DNA from: CAVRUD01 sp963849635
GTDB taxonomy: Bacteria > Chloroflexota > Chloroflexia > Thermomicrobiales > UBA6265
Direction: 5' to 3'
Assembly (NCBI GenBank): GCA_963849635.1
Contig: CAWKIA010000038.1
Span: 124,001 to 188,000, forward strand
Length of the DNA: 64,000 nt
Part shown: one piece after another, positions 1-7,986 of the stretch
Numbering within the stretch: the first letter of the stretch is position 1
Layout of the letters: each line of letters opens with the position of its first letter
Position numbers and translations under genes: made by a program
Notes under the pieces: model-generated
What the model was told of the DNA's origin: nothing
What the model saw: the letters and a program-made list of their open reading frames with translations, nothing else
Databases searched by the model: none

Positions 1-2
1 CG

Positions 3-455
3 GTATTGCCGCTCCTGTGGGAGGTGGTCGTGCCGCCCGGCTGGGTCACGGACGCGGAGTTCGTGGCCGGGTACGGCGCGGCCCAGGCGGTGCCGGGTCC
101 GCTCTTTACCTTTTCGGCCTACCTGGGCCAGATAGCGGGTGGTTTTGCCGGGGCGATCTTGGCCCTCGTTGCCATCTTCGTGCCGTCGTTCTTGTTGATC
201 TTCGGGGCGCTGCCCTTCTGGAATGCCCTGCGCACCCGGGGCGAATTCCAGGCGGCGCTGCGCGGAATCAACGCCGCCGTGGTCGGCATCCTCATGGCGG
301 CGCTGTACGACCCGGTCTGGACGAGCGCGATAACCGAGTCGGAAGATGTGGCGCTGGCGCTGATCTGCTTCGGCCTGCTGATGTTCTGGAAGTTGCCGCC
401 GTGGTTGGTGGTGGGGCTGGCAGCGCTGGGCGGGATGGGGCTGGATTACGTTTAG
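3..455 (+). CDS. chrA: Chromate transporter ChrA, C-terminal part (5' end outside window)
   Basis: This is the end of an inner-membrane chromate transporter of the CHR family, which confers chromate resistance by export. About 150 residues are visible in an open frame running off the left edge. The motif AQAVPGPLFTFSAYLG (near residue 27) matches the conserved PGPLF signature of the family, and it is followed by several hydrophobic segments and a hydrophobic C-terminus. The apparent TTG start at position 6 is an artefact of the window edge. Family assignment is confident; the substrate is inferred from the family. Confidence 0.88.
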   Translation, partial: VLPLLWEVVVPPGWVTDAEFVAGYGAAQAVPGPLFTFSAYLGQIAGGFAGAILALVAIFVPSFLLIFGALPFWNALRTRGEFQAALRGINAAVVGILMAALYDPVWTSAITESEDVALALICFGLLMFWKLPPWLVVGLAALGGMGLDYV

Positions 456-647
456 CGGTACGTGCGGGTGAAATCGCTACGTTTGGGTCCGGGTGCCGCG
501 GGAATGTCGCGCCGCAAAGGGCACAATGCCCCAAGAACCAGATGAAATCGCCTGGTACCATCGACAATCGGCGCTGGACGCACCGGCAATCCGGCAGCCC
601 ATATGACTGTCGCATGAGCCACATGCATCGAGGAGGATGTCCCCAGC

Positions 648-1116
648 GTGAGCGCGGAAGAGACTAGGGCCATCGATCACACGGAGACCGATGGCCAGGC
701 TGCGCCGGTCATCGACACCAAACTGGTCGTGGTCCTGCGGGATGATCTGCCGGTCTGGCAGAAGTTGAACGCGACCCTCTTTCTGGTCAGCGGGATCGCG
801 GGTACCGACCCGACCACCGTGGGCGAGCCCTACGAAGACGCCTCCGGCACCCGCTACCTGCCGATGTTCCGCCAGCCGGGACTGGTCTACGCGGCCACGG
901 CTGACGATCTGCGCCGCGCATTCGAGCGGGCGATCTCGCGTGGGGTCGAGTTCGCGGTCTTCACCGATGAGCTATTCACCACGGGGAACGATGGCGCGAA
1001 CCGGGCGGCGGTGAAGGCGGTCGAATCGGGAGGATCTGTCGCTGGTCGGGATCGCCTTCCGGGCGGAGCGCAAGGTGGCGGACAAGGTGGTCAAGGGGCT
1101 CAAGTTCCATCCGTAG
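648..1116 (+). CDS. DUF2000 family protein, frameshifted near its 3' end
   Basis: Small cytoplasmic protein of unknown function. The GTG start at 648 follows an AGGAGG-type ribosome site. The first 125 residues (for example KLVVVLRDDLPVWQKLN and FTDELF) look like DUF2000. The frame breaks near 1028, where the uninterrupted ORF drifts into low-complexity sequence. The neighbouring frame carries the expected tail, reading LVGIAFRAERK and then VVKGLKFHP before a TAG at 1114-1116. One indel therefore separates body and tail. The gene converges on an antiporter fragment and overlaps it by 17 bases. Confidence 0.75.
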
Positions 1117-1348
1117 GAGCGCGGGATAGCAAGGCGATCAGGGCGAGGAGGCCGCGGGCGAGGCCCTGGGAGACATCGAGCGGCAAGACCTCGGCCGCCC
1201 AGGAGAGCAGGAAGGCAGCCCCGACGATGGCCACGCCGAAGACCAGCGCGCGGAGGGCGCGTTCGGCCACGCCGTAGGCGCCCAGCTCGAGGGTAATGCC
1301 CGGCAGCGAGACGGCCGCCGCGGCGGCGATCAGGACCCAGTTGCGCAT
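1100..1348 (-). pseudogene. N-terminal fragment of a CaCA-type sodium/calcium antiporter
   Basis: A minus-strand ORF of 82 codons starts at an ATG (1348) with a strong AGGAGG site. It encodes a hydrophobic N-terminus containing GAAFLLSWAAEVLPLDVSQG and LLALIAL, which resembles the first helices of bacterial sodium/calcium (CaCA superfamily) exchangers. The similarity stops after about 72 residues and the frame ends in unrelated residues inside the DUF2000 3' end. A full-length protein would be over 300 residues, so this is a truncated remnant. A C-terminal piece of the same kind of protein lies at 17663-18075. Confidence 0.6.
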
Positions 1349-1403
1349 GGTCGACCTCCTCCGTGGCGAGCGCGGCCGGAAGCCCGGCAACGGCACGCGC
1401 GGT

Positions 1404-2351
1404 TTATCGAGCAGAGGAATCGACGTCCAATACGGCTTGGGCGAAGGCCCGTGGGGCTTCCTGGGGTAGGTTGTGCCCGGTTCCGCCCTCGATGACCCGG
1501 TGCTCGTATCGGCCAGAGAACTTGCATGCGTACACGCTCGCGTCCGGGTGCGGCGCGCCGTTGGCATCGCCTTCGAGCGTGATCGTAGGCACGGAGATGA
1601 CCGGGGCCTCAGCTAGCCGTCGTTCCAGGTCGTCGTATTGGGGTTCACCATCGGCCAGACCGAGCCGCCAGCGGTAGTTGTGGATCACGATGGACACGTG
1701 ATCGGGGTTGTCGAAGGCCGCGGCGCCGCGCTCGAAGGTGGCGTCGTCGAACGCCCACCTTGGTGATGCGAGTTGCCAGATCAGCTTGGAGAACTCGCGC
1801 CGGTACTGCTCGTAGCCAGCCCGGCCACGCTCCGTGGCGAAGTAGTACTGGTACCACCAGGCGTACTCCGCCTGGGGCAGCAAGGGCTTCCGGTTCGCCT
1901 CCTGGCTACCGATGAGGTACCCGCTGACGGAGACCAGCGCTTTGCAGCGCTCGGGCCAGATCGCCGCGACGACGCAGGCCGTCCGCGCGCCCCAATCGCA
2001 ACCGCCGATTATTGCGTTCTCGATCTGAAGGGCATCCATCAGGGAGATGGCGTCGGCCGCAAGCGCCGCCTGCTGGCCGTTCCGCACGGTCTCGGACAAT
2101 AGAAAGCGCGTTGGGCCGTAGCCGCGCAGGTAGGGAACGATCACCCTGTACCCCTCTGCCGCCAGCAGTGGGGCGACGTCGGCGTAGGTGTGGATGTCGT
2201 AGGGCCAGCCGTGGAGGAGGATAACCACCGGGCCACCGGCCGGACCTGCTTCGAAGTAGGCGACCTCTAGCACGTCGGTGCGAATCGATCGCAAGGGTTC
2301 GAGCCGCGGCAGGGGCCCGGCGTTTGCCGTCATCGGGATCTCGCTGCTCAT
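1404..2351 (-). CDS. Alpha/beta hydrolase (epoxide hydrolase or dehalogenase-like)
   Basis: Soluble alpha/beta-fold hydrolase of about 315 residues. LLHGWP forms the oxyanion region, GGCDWGAR holds an Asp nucleophile as in epoxide hydrolases and haloalkane dehalogenases, and GGTGHNLPQEAP supplies the catalytic His. I prefer the ATG at 2351 (protein starting MSSEIPM) because AGGAG lies about 8 bases upstream; a longer frame opens at 2390. Its substrate cannot be told from sequence. It is one of several alpha/beta hydrolases in the first 9 kb. Confidence 0.85.
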   Translation of the reverse strand: MSSEIPMTANAGPLPRLEPLRSIRTDVLEVAYFEAGPAGGPVVILLHGWPYDIHTYADVAPLLAAEGYRVIVPYLRGYGPTRFLLSETVRNGQQAALAADAISLMDALQIENAIIGGCDWGARTACVVAAIWPERCKALVSVSGYLIGSQEANRKPLLPQAEYAWWYQYYFATERGRAGYEQYRREFSKLIWQLASPRWAFDDATFERGAAAFDNPDHVSIVIHNYRWRLGLADGEPQYDDLERRLAEAPVISVPTITLEGDANGAPHPDASVYACKFSGRYEHRVIEGGTGHNLPQEAPRAFAQAVLDVDSSAR

Positions 2352-2386
2352 CGTCTTGCTCCTGCCGGTCCGCACCGACAGCATCA

Positions 2387-2782
2387 TCAATGTGGCGCCG
2401 CGAAGCGTGGCGCCGCGTCTAGGTGGCTAGTCCGCGAGGAATCCGCGAGGAAATCGAGCAACGCTCGGTTGACTTCGTCGGGATGGGTCCAACCGATGTT
2501 GAGCGGTCCGCGTTCGACCGTGAGAAGGCGGAGTCCTTTGATCAGTTCCGGCAGCCGGGCGGCGGTCGCGGCGTACGGCAGAATCCGGACTTCGGTGCCA
2601 TGCACCACCAGGGTGGGCATGTCGATCTTCGGCAGATCGGGGCGAAAGTCGGTCAGCCAGGTATCGACGCAGGCGTAGGATGCATACAGCGAGGCGCCGG
2701 CGGCGACATTGAAACTTGCTTGCACGGCCTGATCGCTGATTCTGGTCCCGCCAAGGACATCGGTGCGGCGATCCCACCGCCC
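2387..2782 (-). pseudogene. C-terminal fragment of a non-heme chloroperoxidase-type alpha/beta hydrolase
   Basis: The fragment matches the C-terminal half of chloroperoxidase-like alpha/beta hydrolases. It contains GGTRISDQAVQASFNVAAG, then DMPTLVVHGTE (with R where the acidic Asp of GTEDR would be expected) and GPLNIGWTHPDEVN, whose Asn replaces the usual His (GPHNIGWTH). The N-terminal half with the nucleophile elbow is missing. The readable frame begins directly after the TAA of the upstream gene (2783-2785), in the same frame as that gene, so a deletion or recombination joined them. It is not expected to be functional. Confidence 0.7.
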
Positions 2783-3394
2783 TTAGAAGTCCCCGCCGCC
2801 GATGTCGCCGCCGATGTCGCCGCCCAGGTCTCCTGAAGTGTCGTATCCAGGGTCAACAGGGTCATAGCCTGAATCGGCATCGGCACTGCTCGGATCGGTG
2901 CCGGCAGCATCGGCGCCGTCCTGGTAGCCCTCGTCGTAGCTGCCGTCGGCGAAGATCGCGTCGGCGATGGCGCTGCCGACCACGACGGCAGCGATGGTGC
3001 TCAAGAAGTTGCTGGCCAGGAGGCCGCCGGTGGGGCCGTATGAATTGACTCCGCCGAAGGTTCGCTCGAGCGTGCCGGGCCGGCGCAGTTCGGCTCGGGT
3101 CGCCAGCCGGGCGAGGGATTGCGGGTCGTCGCGATCCGCCCGCTCCTGGGCAGGCAGATCCCCGTTCAAGCTCTCCAGCAACAGCCGGCGCTGCGCGGGC
3201 GTGAGCTGTGCGAACGCCTCCGTGTGCGCCTGTTCGATCGCATCGGGTGGTGCGGTGCGCAGCAGATACCGATAGCGTTCGACGGCCTGCTCGTTAGTCA
3301 GCGGCTCCGTGGGTTGCGGGCCAGGAATGGGCCGTTGCGTTATGCCGCCAGCGGAATCAGATCGGCGGCCAAGGATCCGGTCGAGGATGCTCAT
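2783..3394 (-). CDS. Hypothetical protein with helical N-domain and Gly/Asp-rich tail
   Basis: Function not recognised. The 203-residue protein has a charged helical N-terminal part (ERYRYLLRTAPPDAIEQ, then AHTEAFAQLTPAQR), an Ala/Val hydrophobic stretch around residues 128-150 that could insert in a membrane, and an acidic Gly/Asp/Tyr-rich tail ending GGDIGGGDF. The start is backed by AGGAGG. A frameshifted paralogue lies at 16809-17430, and a more distant relative with the same PxQR helix pattern at 33321-33920. Its stop codon abuts a hydrolase fragment. Confidence 0.75.
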   Translation of the reverse strand: MSILDRILGRRSDSAGGITQRPIPGPQPTEPLTNEQAVERYRYLLRTAPPDAIEQAHTEAFAQLTPAQRRLLLESLNGDLPAQERADRDDPQSLARLATRAELRRPGTLERTFGGVNSYGPTGGLLASNFLSTIAAVVVGSAIADAIFADGSYDEGYQDGADAAGTDPSSADADSGYDPVDPGYDTSGDLGGDIGGDIGGGDF

Positions 3395-3451
3395 GCTCGT
3401 TGTCCTCCTCTGTCGGGTGGTTCAGTCCGCGACGTTGCATCTGGCGCGTGA

Positions 3452-4234
3452 TTAGGACGGTCGCGGTTCGGGAGTTTGGGACTGCCGGATCATGCCCCGG
3501 CCGACGGACGCCCCACTAGGGGCCTTGTCGCTGGCTGCGACCTGCTGCGACTCGGCCTTAGCCCCGAACCAGACCACGAACGCGATCACGATCAGGATCA
3601 CGTCCCCGCTGGCGAAGCCGGCGAGCCCGAAGAGGATCGCCAGCCCCTGGCCAAGGGATGCGGCGATGCGCGTCGCCCGCGCGTAATTGGTCCGGAGCGC
3701 CAGCAGCGCCCGCAAGACCCGTCCTCCATCGAGCGGGAAGGCAGGGATTGCGTTGAAGAGCACCAGGCCGAGGTTGGCGATGGTCAGGTACGGCAGCAGT
3801 TCGCTCCACTGGGTCCCCCCCATGGCGTCCATCACGCGCGCCGGGGATTCGATCGAGGTCGCCCGCAGCACCGCGCCGACGAGAAGCAACACAACGGCGA
3901 TGGCGACGTTGACCGCGGGGCCCGCCAGGGCGATCCCCAACTCCTGTTTCGGGTTCTGGGGAATGTCGATCTGGGCCACGCCGCCGATGGGTAGCAGCGT
4001 GATGTCCTTGACCGCGAGGCCGTAATGCTGGGCGGCAAAGGCGTGGCCGAGCTCGTGCAGGGTGACGCAGGCAAAGAGGAGGAGAGTTACCACGATGCCG
4101 TAGACCGCTCCCTCCAGCCCGGCGCCCATGCCGCTGCCCCAGGAGAAGGCCGCCCAAACGAGGATCACGAAGAAGCTGAGGTGGACCTTGATGTCGATGC
4201 CACGCACGCGCAGTAGGGGAAGCGACCAGGACAT
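3452..4234 (-). CDS. Site-2 protease family zinc metalloprotease (M50, SpoIVFB-like)
   Basis: Polytopic membrane protease that cleaves substrates within the membrane. The zinc motif HELGH lies at residues 60-64 and the second site NAIPAFPLDGG at 161-171, with Asp169 the expected third zinc ligand. Hydrophobic segments flank both motifs. There is no C-terminal CBS domain, so it is the short form of about 260 residues. It starts with ATG at 4234, 27 bases downstream of the thioredoxin-like gene's stop on the same strand, so the two may be co-transcribed. Its substrate is unknown. Confidence 0.92.
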   Translation of the reverse strand: MSWSLPLLRVRGIDIKVHLSFFVILVWAAFSWGSGMGAGLEGAVYGIVVTLLLFACVTLHELGHAFAAQHYGLAVKDITLLPIGGVAQIDIPQNPKQELGIALAGPAVNVAIAVVLLLVGAVLRATSIESPARVMDAMGGTQWSELLPYLTIANLGLVLFNAIPAFPLDGGRVLRALLALRTNYARATRIAASLGQGLAILFGLAGFASGDVILIVIAFVVWFGAKAESQQVAASDKAPSGASVGRGMIRQSQTPEPRPS

Positions 4235-4261
4235 GACGTACTCCTTCCCGGGGAGGGTGAA

Positions 4262-5368
4262 CTAGCCGAAGGTGAAGCAGTAGACCTCGACGCCCGCGTC
4301 GCCGAACTCGATTTCGAAGCGACGGGAGGCTATAGATCCCGACTGGCGGATGAGTTGGTAGGTGCGCTGCTCGGCGACGGACCCGCTGCCGTCGGCGTTC
4401 ACGTCGGTCCCGTACGCCCCGTCCGCGGGCTCACCGTCGAGGAAGACCCGGAACGGGATCGACGCGCCTTTGGAGACCGGCCCCATGACGAGGTTGAGGT
4501 CGCGCGCCTGGAACTGGAAGGCGACCCGGACGCCCGGCTGATTCGCGACCGCGGCGTGCTCGGCCACGGTCCAGGTCCCAGCCAGACCCCAGTCGTTGAG
4601 CGAGAGCTGATCGGGCAAGGTGTAGTCGGCGGATTCGTCGTACCGGGCGTCGCGGTCCTGGGCGAAGCCGGTGCTCTGGCGGTAGCCGGTGTACGACTCC
4701 GGCGAGCGCACGTTGGGCCAGTCGGCGGCGACTTCCAGACCCTGTGGGTCGACCATGACGAGGTCTTGATCGACTTCGGTCGCGCCGGCGTCGAGGAGCA
4801 ATTGCTGGATCACCATCTCGGTGGCGGCGTATTCGCCCTCGCCGAAGTGGTGGAAGCGGATCCGTCCCTCGGCATCCGCGATGTAGACGGCCGGCCAGTA
4901 GTGATTCGCGAAGGCGTTCCAGACGGCGTAGTTGCTGTCGATCGCGATCGGGTAGTCCACGCCGAAGTCGCGGGCGGCCACGACGATGTTGTCGACGTCC
5001 CGCTCGAAGCCGAACTCCGGCGTGTGGACCCCGACGACCGTCAGGCCGACGTCCGCGTACTTGGCGGCCCAGGCCTTGACGTACGGCAGCGTCCGGATCC
5101 AGTTGATGCAGGTGTAGGTCCAGAAGTCGACGAGGACGACCCGCCCCCGCAGCCCCTCCGGCGTCAGGGGCTCGGAGTTGAGCCAGCCGGTGGCTCCGTC
5201 GAACGGGGCGAGACGTCCCTCGTCCGGGAGGTCGGCTCGCGCGCCTGCCAGGCGATGGGCGATGGAGCGGATGAGACCGCGAGCGCTGGAGGGATCGGAC
5301 AACGTCATGGCAGCACTCCCCAGAAAGAGACGGCGGGTAAGGGCGGGCTTGGACACCGTCGGCGACAT
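4262..5368 (-). CDS. DipZ-like thioredoxin/redoxin-domain protein with CxxW active site
   Basis: Probably exported redox-fold protein of 368 residues. The N-terminus carries TRRLFLG followed by a weakly hydrophobic stretch, a possible twin-arginine leader. A redoxin domain follows, with VVLVDFWTYTCINW at residues 77-90. The usual second cysteine is Trp90, so only Cys87 remains and ordinary dithiol exchange is not possible. The C-terminal half (SYTGYRQSTGFAQD and onward) resembles the beta-rich domain found after the thioredoxin fold in DipZ-type proteins. The conserved 66-bp element at 5479-5544 lies about 110 bases upstream. Confidence 0.85.
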   Translation of the reverse strand: MSPTVSKPALTRRLFLGSAAMTLSDPSSARGLIRSIAHRLAGARADLPDEGRLAPFDGATGWLNSEPLTPEGLRGRVVLVDFWTYTCINWIRTLPYVKAWAAKYADVGLTVVGVHTPEFGFERDVDNIVVAARDFGVDYPIAIDSNYAVWNAFANHYWPAVYIADAEGRIRFHHFGEGEYAATEMVIQQLLLDAGATEVDQDLVMVDPQGLEVAADWPNVRSPESYTGYRQSTGFAQDRDARYDESADYTLPDQLSLNDWGLAGTWTVAEHAAVANQPGVRVAFQFQARDLNLVMGPVSKGASIPFRVFLDGEPADGAYGTDVNADGSGSVAEQRTYQLIRQSGSIASRRFEIEFGDAGVEVYCFTFG

Positions 5369-5478
5369 CGTTCGCCTCCGATCAAGAGGATACGGAAGGG
5401 AGAGAGAATGCAGCGGGTGTAGCGACTTCTCGACAGCGCCGGTTGGTTCATTCTGCCGACTCGCGTCCCCCGATCGGG

Positions 5479-5544
5479 GACGTCACCACAGTAGAGGTTC
5501 GTGGCGGACTGGACGTCACCCGAAATGACTATTCGGACGGATTA
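5479..5544 (-). promoter_or_regulatory. Conserved 66-bp upstream element, copy 1
   Basis: This stretch aligns without gaps to 21535-21600, with 46 of 66 positions identical by hand. The cores TCACCCGAAATGA, GACxTCACCACA and GGATTA are shared. A perfect 14-bp inverted repeat, GACGTCACCCGAAA (5512-5525) and its complement at 5546-5559, overlaps its end. Both copies sit upstream of a minus-strand gene, so a regulator site or promoter is likely. The regulator is unknown. Confidence 0.5.
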
Positions 5545-5596
5545 GTTTCGGGTGACGTCCTCCGCACAGAACGTGGTGCTCACCGAGAGCGACGTC

Positions 5597-5809
5597 TCAG
5601 CGGGATGCGACCGAGCGGTCACGGTACGGCGCCAGGAAGGTGGTCACTACCGCGAGGAGCTCCTCGGTTGCTTCCTCGGCGACCCAGTGGCCGGAACCAG
5701 GGAGGACTAGTGTCTGCACGTCGTCCGCGGCGAGGCTCATCGCGGCACCGATCATGTCACCGCTGCTGTATTGCCCGCCGATCTCCAGGACGAGTATGGA
5801 TGAGCATGG
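5597..5809 (-). pseudogene. C-terminal fragment of an alpha/beta hydrolase
   Basis: About 70 residues resemble the C-terminus of alpha/beta hydrolases: LEIGGQYSSGDMIG, then DDVQTLVLPGSGHWVAEEA, which carries the expected catalytic His, and a typical LLAVVTTFLAPYR end. Nothing of the N-terminal hydrolase core is present. The readable similarity begins at the stop codon of the neighbouring gene at 5812, as in the fragment at 2387-2782. Longer ORFs through this frame are shadows of that gene. Confidence 0.6.
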
Positions 5810-5811
5810 AA

Positions 5812-6105
5812 TTACTCCAGAGCCGCACTGAGACGCTTGGCGTAGTAGGCGGGCCACTCTCCCTCGGGCCGTTCCCGGAGGAAGCCGGCATCCAATTGCT
5901 TCAAGATCGCGCCAAGCCGAGCGGCGGAGATCGCGTTGTGATGGGGGAGAAGGCCCGGCAGGCCGTGCTTGAGGAGGTAGGCGGCGTACCAGTCGGACCA
6001 GTCTTCGTCGTAGACACCGCCGAGGACGGTCGTCTCGTAAACAGAGTGCGCGGCGAGCGTCTCCTCCAGGAGGCGCTTGATGGATTCCTCGCTCGCCGTC
6101 ATCAT
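5812..6105 (-). CDS. Small conserved hypothetical protein
   Basis: A 97-residue soluble protein with no signal peptide or membrane segment. It opens MMTASEESIKRLLEE, has a Trp/Tyr-rich centre (DEDWSDWYAAYLLKHGLPG), and ends with a helical segment. The ATG at 6105 is preceded by GCAGGAGA at good spacing, which I prefer to the longer frame opening at 6183. No family is recognised with confidence. It is the middle of a minus-strand group with a VOC protein upstream. Confidence 0.65.
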   Translation of the reverse strand: MMTASEESIKRLLEETLAAHSVYETTVLGGVYDEDWSDWYAAYLLKHGLPGLLPHHNAISAARLGAILKQLDAGFLRERPEGEWPAYYAKRLSAALE

Positions 6106-6140
6106 GGCAAGTCTCCTGCGTGCACGCGTGATAGATCCAG

Positions 6141-6578
6141 TTACCGACCCGGCGCCCGCTGCCGTATCTCTTGCACGAACCATTCGTTGCCGTCCGGATC
6201 GCGGAACGAGACAAAGGAACCGTAGTCGCGGCGATCTGGGTCCGGGCCGGACGCCCGTCCGACGTTCCCCGCGTGGTGAAAAATACCTCCCACATCATGG
6301 AAGACCTCGCTCACCTCGACGCCGCGACCGGTGAGCTCCCCGCGGGCCGCCTCAATGTCTGTCACCGTGAGTTGCACACCTTGAATCGAGCCCGGCACGG
6401 CCGTCGTCACGCCGGTGCCGAATATAACGGAGGCTTCCGATCCGGGCGGGGTCAACTGCACCACCCGGAAGTCCGCACCATTGGCGAAGTCAGCATCCAG
6501 TCGCCACCCGAGCGACTCGTAGAAGCGCTTTGCCCGATCGACATCGGAGACGGGGAGCACAACAACTTCTAGCTTCAT
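6141..6578 (-). CDS. VOC family protein (glyoxalase/bleomycin resistance fold)
   Basis: Single vicinal-oxygen-chelate protein of about 145 residues. It begins MKLEVVVLPVSDVDRAKRFY, the standard first beta-alpha unit, has the VQLTVTDIEAARGEL repeat unit near the middle, and ends with FRDPDGNEWFVQE, where the Glu is a usual metal ligand. The enzyme activity is not defined by sequence. A GTG two codons before the ATG at 6578 sits better relative to GGAGGT and may be the real start. Confidence 0.87.
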   Translation of the reverse strand: MKLEVVVLPVSDVDRAKRFYESLGWRLDADFANGADFRVVQLTPPGSEASVIFGTGVTTAVPGSIQGVQLTVTDIEAARGELTGRGVEVSEVFHDVGGIFHHAGNVGRASGPDPDRRDYGSFVSFRDPDGNEWFVQEIRQRAPGR

Positions 6579-6677
6579 GTCCACGATTTCACCTCCAATG
6601 GTCTCGTCATCCGCTCCCGGTGTGGCGGCGAATGACGGGCACGCCCTGGACGTGCCCGTCATTCGCCCCGTGTCGAT

Positions 6678-7907
6678 TTAACGCAGCGAACGGAACGCCG
6701 CGCGCACCTCTTCGCTGAAGAGCTGTGGTTGCTCCCAGGCGGCGAAGTGGCCTCCCTTGTCGACCTCGTTCCAATAGACGAGGTTGCCGAAGCTCCGCTC
6801 GCTCCAGCTTCGTGGGGCGCGGTAGATCTCGGCCGGGAAGACGGAGACCGCGACCGGGACGGTCGGGATGTCGAACGCGTTGAACGGTCCGCCTCCCGCC
6901 TGGGCGCCCTCCCAGTACGAGCGCGACGACGACGTGCCGGTGTTGGTGACCCAGTAGAGGGTGATCGCGTCGAGCATCTCGTCGTACGTGAGGACCATCT
7001 CTGGCTCACCTCCGGTGTCGGTCCACTCCGCGAACTTGTCGTAGTAGTACGCCGCCATCCCGACTGGGGAATCCGCCAGGGCGTAGCCGATGGTCTGCGG
7101 GCTCTGGTTCATCATCGCCGCGTAGCCGAAGCCGTCGCGATAGAAGTGCAGCAGCCGGTCGTAGGCGATCGTCTCGCGGTCCGACAGCTCAGCGGGCGCG
7201 GGGTCAAAGTTGCGCAGGTGCCGGAGGACGTCCGGCGGCACGGTCCCGGGCATGTTGACGTGGATGCCGAGGAGCCCCTCAGGGGATTGGACCGCCAGCA
7301 ATTGCGAGATGATCGCGCCCCAGTCGCCCCCTTGGGAGACGTAGTTCTCGTAGCCGAGCCGGAGCATGAGTTCATGGAACGCGCTCGCCATCCTGACCGG
7401 ACTCCAGCCGGCCGATGCCGGGTTGCCCGAGAAGCCGTAGCCGGGCATCGTCGGCAGGACGAGGTGGAAGGCATCCTCGGCCCTCCCGCCGTGCGCCGTC
7501 GGGTTCGTGAGCGGTTCAATCACCTTGAGCAGTTCGACGATCGACCCCGGCCAGCCGTGGGTCATCAGCAACGGCAGGGCGTCGATGTGCGGGGAGCGGA
7601 TGTGGGCGAACTGGATGTCGAGCCCGTCGATCTCCGTGATGAACTGCGGCAACGCGTTGAGCCGGGTCTCCACCTTCCGCCAATCGTACTCGGTCCCCCA
7701 GTACTCGACGAGCGGGCGGAGCTTGGCGAGCTGGACGCCCTGAGACCGGTCGGTGACGGTCTCCTGGTCGGGCCACCGCGTCGCGGCGATACGCCGGCGG
7801 AGATCGACGAGGGACGCATCCGGAACGCTAATGTGGAAGGGGCGGATCGCCGGAGTGGCGGCGTGCTGGACAGAATCGGGTCGGGGTACCGTTTCGAGTA
7901 AGGTCAT
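6678..7907 (-). CDS. Epoxide hydrolase (EHN family), intact copy
   Basis: A 409-residue epoxide hydrolase with the N-terminal EHN domain (IRPFHISVPDASLVDLRRRI, DYDWRK-like segment) and an alpha/beta hydrolase core. MTHGWPGS forms the oxyanion region, QGGDWGAIIS carries the Asp nucleophile, and GGHFAAWEQP supplies His near the C-terminus. These enzymes add water to epoxides. The ATG at 7907 has GGAG about 6 bases upstream. Two frameshifted paralogues occur at 18193-19389 and 19554-20796 and share the ending RAAFRSLR. Confidence 0.93.
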   Translation of the reverse strand: MTLLETVPRPDSVQHAATPAIRPFHISVPDASLVDLRRRIAATRWPDQETVTDRSQGVQLAKLRPLVEYWGTEYDWRKVETRLNALPQFITEIDGLDIQFAHIRSPHIDALPLLMTHGWPGSIVELLKVIEPLTNPTAHGGRAEDAFHLVLPTMPGYGFSGNPASAGWSPVRMASAFHELMLRLGYENYVSQGGDWGAIISQLLAVQSPEGLLGIHVNMPGTVPPDVLRHLRNFDPAPAELSDRETIAYDRLLHFYRDGFGYAAMMNQSPQTIGYALADSPVGMAAYYYDKFAEWTDTGGEPEMVLTYDEMLDAITLYWVTNTGTSSSRSYWEGAQAGGGPFNAFDIPTVPVAVSVFPAEIYRAPRSWSERSFGNLVYWNEVDKGGHFAAWEQPQLFSEEVRAAFRSLR

Positions 7908-7986
7908 GGGAGTCTCCGTGCGAATAGTGTCCAGAAGGGCCAACAAGAACGGAGCAGCTTCCTTTGCAACGCCATCGCCTCAGCCG

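Noticed and set aside
4355..5422. 355-residue plus-strand ORF opposite the thioredoxin-like gene
   Set aside because: It lies wholly on the complement of a recognised gene, is Arg/Gly/Val-rich and has no family or ribosome site; it is a high-GC shadow.
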